Shown: piece after piece, positions 13,133 to 17,590 of the stretch | Layout of the letters: every line of letters starts with the position of its first letter | Position numbering within the stretch: position 1 is the first letter of the stretch | Assembly (NCBI GenBank): GCA_031270585.1 | Contig: JAISXK010000047.1 | Span: 1 to 17,590 of the forward strand | Reading direction: 5' to 3' | From: Clostridiales bacterium | GTDB taxonomy: Bacteria; Bacillota; Clostridia; Christensenellales; CAG-138 | DNA: 17,590 nucleotides | Position numbers and translations under genes: made by a program | Notes under the pieces: model-generated | Told to the model about the DNA's origin: nothing | The model's input: the letters and a program-made list of their open reading frames with translations, nothing else | The model's database searches: none

Positions 13133-14326
13133 GGCGCCGCTTTTTAAATCCGACCGTATGGTGGAGCCAAACTGCAGCGCTTCCTTGCCGTATTTTTCGC
13201 GTATTTTATCCATGGCGTCATCCAGCCTCTCGCTGCGCGCTACAGCGCCGCCATCGTTAAGCAGGCTGATCTGCGCCGTTTTATCGCGCGTAAGCCCGCC
13301 GGCACTTACGGCAAGCAGACGTATGGGCGAGCCGCGCTTCCACGAAGCGCGCATAATGTCGATGGCCGTTTGCACAAGCGTGCGCGTGGCGTTTGTGGGC
13401 GCCGGCAACTTCCTTTGCCGGGATATCACCTTGAGCAGAGGATCTTTTACCTGCACCTGCACGGTGGTGCAATAAAGGCCCTGCCGCCTGAGCCTTGTGG
13501 CAACATTGTCGCACAGCATCAAAAGCGCCGCGCGGATATCCTCTTCGCTAACAAGATCACGATAGAATGTGGATCCGTTGCTCACACTCTTTACGGGGCT
13601 TGGTTCCCCCGCGTGGCGCACGGGGCTTTCATCCATGCCGCAGGCATATGCCCATATGGTTTCCCCGGTTTTGCCAAGCAGCGTTTGCATCATATCCGCC
13701 CCGGCGCCCGCGATATCGCCAATGGTCAGTATGCCGTATGCGGCAAGTTTATCCGCCGCAGTCTTGCCCACAAAAAGCATATCGCGCGCGGGCAGCGGCC
13801 AGAGTATACGCTTGTAATTCTCTTTTGTGATCACGGTGGTAGCGTTGGGCTTTTTATAATCGCTGCCCAGCTTTGCAAACACCTTATTGAAGGATACCCC
13901 TACCGATATGGTCAGTTCGAATTCCTCGTATATGCGGCGGCGCAATTCGTCGGCAATCTCTTTGCCGGTGCCGAAAAGATGCTGGCTGCCGGTCACGTCC
14001 AGCCAGCTTTCATCCACGCCAAACGCCTCTACCTGATCGGTATACTGCTCGTAAACGGCATTGATCTTTTTGCAATATTCTGTGTATTTGCCGTGCTGCG
14101 GCGAAACCAGCAGCAGGTGCGGGCACTTGCGCAGCGCGGAATATACCGTTTCCGCCGTGACAATCCCAAAGCCCTTGGCAAGCTCGTTTTTCGCGAGTAT
14201 GATGCCGCGCCTGCTCTTCGCGTCACCGCATACGGCCATGGGCACGGTTTTGTATGCGGGTTTGCCTATGCTTTCTACCGACGCAAAATAGCTGTTGCAA
14301 TCGCAATGCAGTATCACGCGCTCCAC
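13118..14326 (-). CDS. dinB: DNA polymerase IV (Y family, DinB)
   Basis: This 402-residue translesion polymerase has the palm catalytic acids in HCDCNSYFASVE (Asp9) and FGVDESWLDVTG (Asp105, Glu106). The polymerase core is SVGVSFNKVFAKLGSDYKKP (141-160), and the helix-hairpin-helix thumb region lies near 180-215. The little-finger domain covers about 250-345, and a likely clamp-binding motif QISLL sits at 352-356. The length fits the family. The GTG at 14326 is chosen because AGGAGG lies 8 bp before it and the family starts there; an ATG in the same leader is out of frame. A LexA-like box and an extended -10 promoter lie upstream, implying SOS induction. Its 3' end overlaps the terminator of the convergent Fur-family gene. 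Confidence 0.95.
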   Translation of the reverse strand: MERVILHCDCNSYFASVESIGKPAYKTVPMAVCGDAKSRRGIILAKNELAKGFGIVTAETVYSALRKCPHLLLVSPQHGKYTEYCKKINAVYEQYTDQVEAFGVDESWLDVTGSQHLFGTGKEIADELRRRIYEEFELTISVGVSFNKVFAKLGSDYKKPNATTVITKENYKRILWPLPARDMLFVGKTAADKLAAYGILTIGDIAGAGADMMQTLLGKTGETIWAYACGMDESPVRHAGEPSPVKSVSNGSTFYRDLVSEEDIRAALLMLCDNVATRLRRQGLYCTTVQVQVKDPLLKVISRQRKLPAPTNATRTLVQTAIDIMRASWKRGSPIRLLAVSAGGLTRDKTAQISLLNDGGAVARSERLDDAMDKIREKYGKEALQFGSTIRSDLKSGAKEKE

Positions 14327-14356
14327 GCCTGCATCCTCCTTGCCATCCTTCCATCC

Positions 14357-14385
14357 ATCATAACACGCACCGAACTATTACGCAA
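14357..14385 (-). promoter_or_regulatory. Promoter of dinB
   Basis: On the minus strand: TTGCGT (14385-14380), a 17-bp spacer, then TATGAT (14362-14357) with an upstream TGT, giving an extended -10. The start is expected about 25 bases before the GTG. A second possible -10 (TATAAA, 14413-14408) lies just upstream of the LexA box. Confidence 0.55.
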
Positions 14386-14391
14386 CAATTT

Positions 14392-14405
14392 CGAACGTTC
14401 TTTCG
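14392..14405 (-). promoter_or_regulatory. LexA (SOS) box before dinB
   Basis: Read on the minus strand, CGAAAGAACGTTCG matches the Bacillus-type LexA consensus CGAACRNRYGTTCG at 13 of 14 positions. It lies 6 bp upstream of the -35 of the dinB promoter and 66 bp before the start codon. dinB is a usual SOS gene, which supports the call. Confidence 0.65.
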
Positions 14406-14494
14406 CATTTATAGGTTTCTTATACGCTTTTGTTTTTGCGCCGCGTGAAAATCTTTAAATACTTCGTAAATACGTCTATATTTCGCTTTCCATT

Positions 14495-14522
14495 TTGCAA
14501 AAAAGCAGATATCCTATATAAG
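14495..14522 (+). promoter_or_regulatory. Candidate promoter of the PQQ-like propeller gene
   Basis: TTGCAA (14495-14500), a 16-bp spacer and TATAAG (14517-14522, 5 of 6) precede the gene by about 43 bp. The -10 lies inside a perfect inverted repeat ATCCT-ATATA-AGGAT (14511-14525), a possible operator. The rest of the AT-rich 14406-14494 stretch shows no gene. Confidence 0.5.
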
Positions 14523-14565
14523 GATTATTTTCTTTCTTAATTTAAATCAACACAAAGGAACCGGT

Positions 14566-16341
14566 ATGAAACGCAAAGGCAGATACCATCGAAAAAGGCG
14601 CCCCACAAAACGCTTATTTGTCATACTGCTCATACTGCTTGTGGTCATCACGGGCGTGGTGCTCGCGCTCAACCAATGCGCCGTGCGCAAAGGACACAGC
14701 GACAAGGATCTGCTGGGCTTTTGGGGGAAGACCACCCCTTCTCCCGTACCCACGGTATCCCCAACGCCAACGCCCGCGCCCACCCCGCACGCAGTGGCGG
14801 GCACCGCACCTGATACGCTGGGGCTTATAAGCGAGTTGAACCTCAACGGCGGCGATATTGCGAGCTACATACGGGATGTGCCCTTCTCCTTTGGCGAGGG
14901 CGGCAGCTACACGGCGCTTAATGGGATTATAACATTCCGCAGCGACCATTGGCGGCAGGGCGCTACCTATGGAGACGCAACCGTTACCAGCAAAACGCTC
15001 ACCAAGGTTTGGTCCGCCGATACGGCCTCGCTACCGCGCACATCGGGCGCCAACGCATGGACAGGGAACGGTTGGACAGGCCAACCCCTCATCGTAAAAT
15101 GGCCCGAGAGTACCCGCAATGTGATGAACCTGTACGACATGGCCAAGGGCAAGGATGGTCTGGTGGAGGTGATCTACCCCTCTCTTGACGGCATGGTTCA
15201 TTTTCTCGATCTGGAAACCGGCGAACGCACCCGCGACAAGATCGACGTTGGCCTGCCCTTCAAGGGCGCGGGTTCTCTTGACCCGCGCGGCTACCCGCTT
15301 TTGTACATAGGCGCCGGCGACGCCGCACCCGCCCACCACGGCCGCGAGGCCCTTGTGCAGGAATATTTTATCTACAGCCTGATTGACGGCAAGCTATTGT
15401 ATTCCTTCGGCAAAAACCCCGACCCCTACGCCCAGCGCGCATGGCACGCGTATGATTCCGCCGCGCTGGTAGACGCAGGCGCCGACACCCTTATTTTACC
15501 GGGCGAAAACGGCATACTCTATACGCTCAAGCTCAATACGCGGTATGACGCGGCGGCGGGTGCCATATCCATATCCCCCGGCGATATGCTCAAGATGCGC
15601 TACACCACCAAACGCGCGCGCGACGGTATGGCCGGCGATACCTATTGGCTCGGTATGGAGGCCAGCCCCGCCATGTGGGGGGAATACCTGTATGTTTCGG
15701 ATAACTGCGGCACCATGCTCTGCGTTAATACCACTATCATGCAGGTCGTTTGGGTGCAGGATACGCTGGACGACAGCAACAGCACCCCCGTGCTGGAAGT
15801 GGTAAACGGCAAGCCCTATATCTACACATCCACCTCGTTGCACTGGACATCCGCGAGCGTGGGCAGCGGTAGCGGCGTTATCCCCATATGGAAGCTTGAC
15901 GGGCTGACGGGCGAGGTTTTATGGCGGCGCGATTACAACTGCAACACCGTGCCCAATGTATCGGGCGGTGTGGAAGGTTCCGGCCTGCTTGGCAAAAACA
16001 GCCTTAACGACCTGGTTTTTTATACCATAGCGCGCACGCCCGGCCAAAGCGACGGCAAGCTGGTAGCGCTACGTAAAAACACCGGCGACGAAGCTTGGGT
16101 ATACCCCATGCAAAACTACAGCTGGAGCTCACCCGTGGCCATCTATGACAAGGATAGCGGCGCGGGCTACATACTCGTATGCGACAGCGGCGGCTACATA
16201 CACCTGCTGGATGGACAAACAGGCGCACTGCTCGCAAGCGAGAACTTGGGCGGCAATGTGGAAGCCTCCCCCGCCATATACGGCAATATGCTGGTGGTGG
16301 GCACCCGCCAGCAGAAGATTTGGGGCATCCGAATTGATTGA
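14566..16341 (+). CDS. Membrane-anchored PQQ-like beta-propeller protein
   Basis: The 591-residue product starts with a basic stretch (MKRKGRYHRKRRPTKR) and one hydrophobic helix (17-36), then a Pro/Thr-rich linker (SPVPTVSPTPTPAPTP, about 59-74), so the main domain is displayed outside the membrane. The body holds repeated blades of the PQQ/WD-like type, such as MVHFLDLETGE, YIYTSTSLHW, IPIWKLDGLTGEVLWRRDYN, KLVALRKNTGDEAWVYPM, YIHLLDGQTGALLAS and a closing VEASPAIYGNMLVVGTRQQK. No quinoprotein active-site pattern is evident; such propellers mostly act as binding scaffolds. Cys38 follows the helix but is not in a proper lipobox. AAAGGA lies 7 bp before the ATG. It diverges from dinB; partner and ligand are unknown. 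Confidence 0.85.
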   Translation: MKRKGRYHRKRRPTKRLFVILLILLVVITGVVLALNQCAVRKGHSDKDLLGFWGKTTPSPVPTVSPTPTPAPTPHAVAGTAPDTLGLISELNLNGGDIASYIRDVPFSFGEGGSYTALNGIITFRSDHWRQGATYGDATVTSKTLTKVWSADTASLPRTSGANAWTGNGWTGQPLIVKWPESTRNVMNLYDMAKGKDGLVEVIYPSLDGMVHFLDLETGERTRDKIDVGLPFKGAGSLDPRGYPLLYIGAGDAAPAHHGREALVQEYFIYSLIDGKLLYSFGKNPDPYAQRAWHAYDSAALVDAGADTLILPGENGILYTLKLNTRYDAAAGAISISPGDMLKMRYTTKRARDGMAGDTYWLGMEASPAMWGEYLYVSDNCGTMLCVNTTIMQVVWVQDTLDDSNSTPVLEVVNGKPYIYTSTSLHWTSASVGSGSGVIPIWKLDGLTGEVLWRRDYNCNTVPNVSGGVEGSGLLGKNSLNDLVFYTIARTPGQSDGKLVALRKNTGDEAWVYPMQNYSWSSPVAIYDKDSGAGYILVCDSGGYIHLLDGQTGALLASENLGGNVEASPAIYGNMLVVGTRQQKIWGIRID

Positions 16342-16342
16342 A

Positions 16343-16368
16343 GCGGTGACACTTTAAAAAAGTGCCGC
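16343..16368. terminator. Stem-loop between convergent genes (possible terminator)
   Basis: GCGG (16343-16346) pairs with CCGC (16365-16368) and CACTTT (16350-16355) with AAAGTG (16359-16364), with a TGA bulge and a 3-base loop. It starts one base after the propeller-gene stop and ends 18 bp before the transketolase stop. There is no clear T-run on either strand, so the terminator role is uncertain. Confidence 0.4.
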
Positions 16369-16386
16369 AGGTACCTTTTAAAGCCG

Positions 16387-17590
16387 CTAAGGCAAGGCCA
16401 CCCCGCCCGCCGCCTGCACAACCGCCTGCGCGGTGATGCCAAACGCGCTGAAAAGCTTATCCGCCGGGGCGGATGCGCCAAAGTGGCCGATGGATACCAC
16501 CTTGCCGTCAAGCCCGGTGTATTTGTGCCAGCCAAAGCCGGCGCCCGCTTCCACCGCAACACGCTTTTTGATGGATTGCGGCAGAACACTTTCGCGGTAG
16601 GCTTCATCCTGTTGTTCAAACAGATCCATGCACGGCATGGAAACGAGCCTGCACGCAATGCCCTGCACGGCGAGTATATCCGCCGCCTGGTAAATCAGCT
16701 CCACCTCTGAGCCTGATGCCATCAGTATCACATCGGCCTTGCCCTGATGGGCGTCGCGCAGTATATAACCGCCGCGCATGGCCTCTTTGGATGTTTCGGC
16801 GTACTGCGGCAAATTTTGTCTGGTCAGCGCGAATGCCGACGGCGCGCTGAGGTTCAGCGCCGCAAGGTAGCTGGCCGCAGTCTCTTTATGATCTGCCGGG
16901 CGGAAAACATATGTGTTGGGTGTGGCGCGCAAAGCCGCAATCTGCTCGATAGGCTGGTGCGTGGGCCCGTCCTCGCCTACGCCGATGCTATCGTGGGTAA
17001 GTATGAACAATATCTGCCTGCCCATGAGCGCGCTAAGGCGCAGCGCGGGCTTTAAATAATCCGCAAACACCAGGAATGTGGCGCAGAACGGGCGCAGCCC
17101 GCCATAGAGCGATATGCCGTTGCAGATGGCCGCCATGGCAAACTCGCGCACGCCAAAGTGTATGTTTTTACCCCGCCTGCATTCCGGGGAAAAATATTCC
17201 TCGCCGTTGAGCACGCATTTGTTGGATGGCCCAAGATCCGCGCTACCGCCAAAGAGATTGGGCAACCGCGCGTTGAGCAAATTCAATATCTCTCCGCTGG
17301 TGGCGCGGGTCGCCTGTTTGCCTGCGGCGGCCCATAGCGCGGCGTCGCCGGTCAGGCCCTCCGGCAGCTTTCCATCGTGATAGGCCAGCCATTCCTGATA
17401 TAGCGCGGGATATTTTTCCCGGTAGGCGGCAAACATCTCGTTGTACGCCCGCTCCTGCTTCTCGTAGCCCACCTGTAGCGCGGCCATATGCGCGTAAACG
17501 TCATCCGGCACCTCAAAGGCTTTGTACTCCCAGTTGAGATATTTTTTATAGGCGGCGATATTCTCTTCGCCCAGAGGTTCGCCGTGGGCG
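16387..17590 (-). CDS. tkt: Transketolase, C-terminal part (N-terminus beyond window)
   Basis: The minus-strand frame is open to the right edge, giving 400 residues of a protein normally about 650-670 long; the missing N-terminus carries most of the diphosphate-binding domain. In-window landmarks are HGEPLGEENI (next to the edge), EVPDDVYA, FGGSADLGPSNK, NIHFGVREFAMAAI (the catalytic Glu codon is at 17143-17145), and HDSIGVGEDGPTHQP. The C-terminal domain runs through VILMASGSEVELI to GHFGASAP. The enzyme moves two-carbon units between sugar phosphates in the pentose phosphate pathway using thiamine diphosphate. The GTG at 17509-17511 is an internal valine, not a start. It converges on the propeller gene. 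Nothing suggests a broken gene. Confidence 0.96.
   Translation of the reverse strand, partial: AHGEPLGEENIAAYKKYLNWEYKAFEVPDDVYAHMAALQVGYEKQERAYNEMFAAYREKYPALYQEWLAYHDGKLPEGLTGDAALWAAAGKQATRATSGEILNLLNARLPNLFGGSADLGPSNKCVLNGEEYFSPECRRGKNIHFGVREFAMAAICNGISLYGGLRPFCATFLVFADYLKPALRLSALMGRQILFILTHDSIGVGEDGPTHQPIEQIAALRATPNTYVFRPADHKETAASYLAALNLSAPSAFALTRQNLPQYAETSKEAMRGGYILRDAHQGKADVILMASGSEVELIYQAADILAVQGIACRLVSMPCMDLFEQQDEAYRESVLPQSIKKRVAVEAGAGFGWHKYTGLDGKVVSIGHFGASAPADKLFSAFGITAQAVVQAAGGVALP

Noticed and set aside
13370..14458. 362-codon plus-strand frame opposite dinB
   Set aside because: It lies antisense to the catalytic core of DNA polymerase IV, has no start signal I can support and shows no domain.
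17509..17511. GTG as a start codon for a shortened transketolase
   Set aside because: The frame continues upstream to the window edge with typical transketolase sequence (HGEPLGEENI), so the codon is internal.

Overview
The window reads as chromosomal housekeeping and regulatory DNA from a moderately GC-rich Firmicute, probably an uncultured member of Clostridia. The indications are strong AGGAGG/AAAGGGG-type ribosome binding sites, GTG and possibly TTG starts, SigA-type promoters, a family-4 (FeS) uracil-DNA glycosylase, a ThiN-type thiamine pyrophosphokinase, a Bacillus-type LexA box before dinB, and a Fur/Zur regulator of the Firmicute type. I see no phage, transposon, CRISPR, rRNA or tRNA. 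The assignment below phylum is inference.

Region 1 (1-5136, minus strand) is a compact run of six genes, read right to left: alpha/beta hydrolase, NagB-fold protein, 2-isopropylmalate synthase (leuA), family-4 uracil-DNA glycosylase, YebC/TACO1, and a SIMPL-domain lipoprotein cut by the left edge. Gaps are 3-46 bp, so one transcript is likely, with a candidate extended -10 promoter near 5190. The NagB-like protein has lost every catalytic acid of glucosamine-6-phosphate deaminase and its phosphate loop, so it is unlikely to be that enzyme.

Region 2 (5137-8320) starts with a divergent LysR regulator. Its promoter has a perfect TATAAT and is preceded by imperfect direct repeats of about 12 bp. 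Next come an Eis-like acetyltransferase (minus) and thiN (plus), which diverge from a 44-bp gap holding a palindromic -10 box that could serve both strands; thiN may be leaderless.

Region 3 (8325-12459, minus strand) has a malate/L-lactate-type dehydrogenase with a dyad inside its promoter, two small uncharacterised proteins (one with two membrane segments and a zinc ribbon), and a pair of GGDEF proteins. The membrane GGDEF protein keeps an intact GGEEF. Its PAS-linked partner has QNDEF but retains the RxxD inhibitory site, which suggests a c-di-GMP sensor next to a producer. A perfect 13-bp inverted repeat follows the second gene.

Region 4 (12460-17590) has a Fur-family (probably Zur) regulator with a consensus promoter and a TGAAA-N5-TTTCA operator across the start site. 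It converges on dinB (DNA polymerase IV), whose upstream region has a 13/14 match to the Bacillus LexA box. A membrane-anchored PQQ-like beta-propeller protein diverges from dinB and converges on the C-terminal part of a transketolase cut by the right edge.

I found no clearly new multi-gene system. The best leads are the active-site-dead NagB homologue, the GGDEF pair, and several well-formed regulatory sites.
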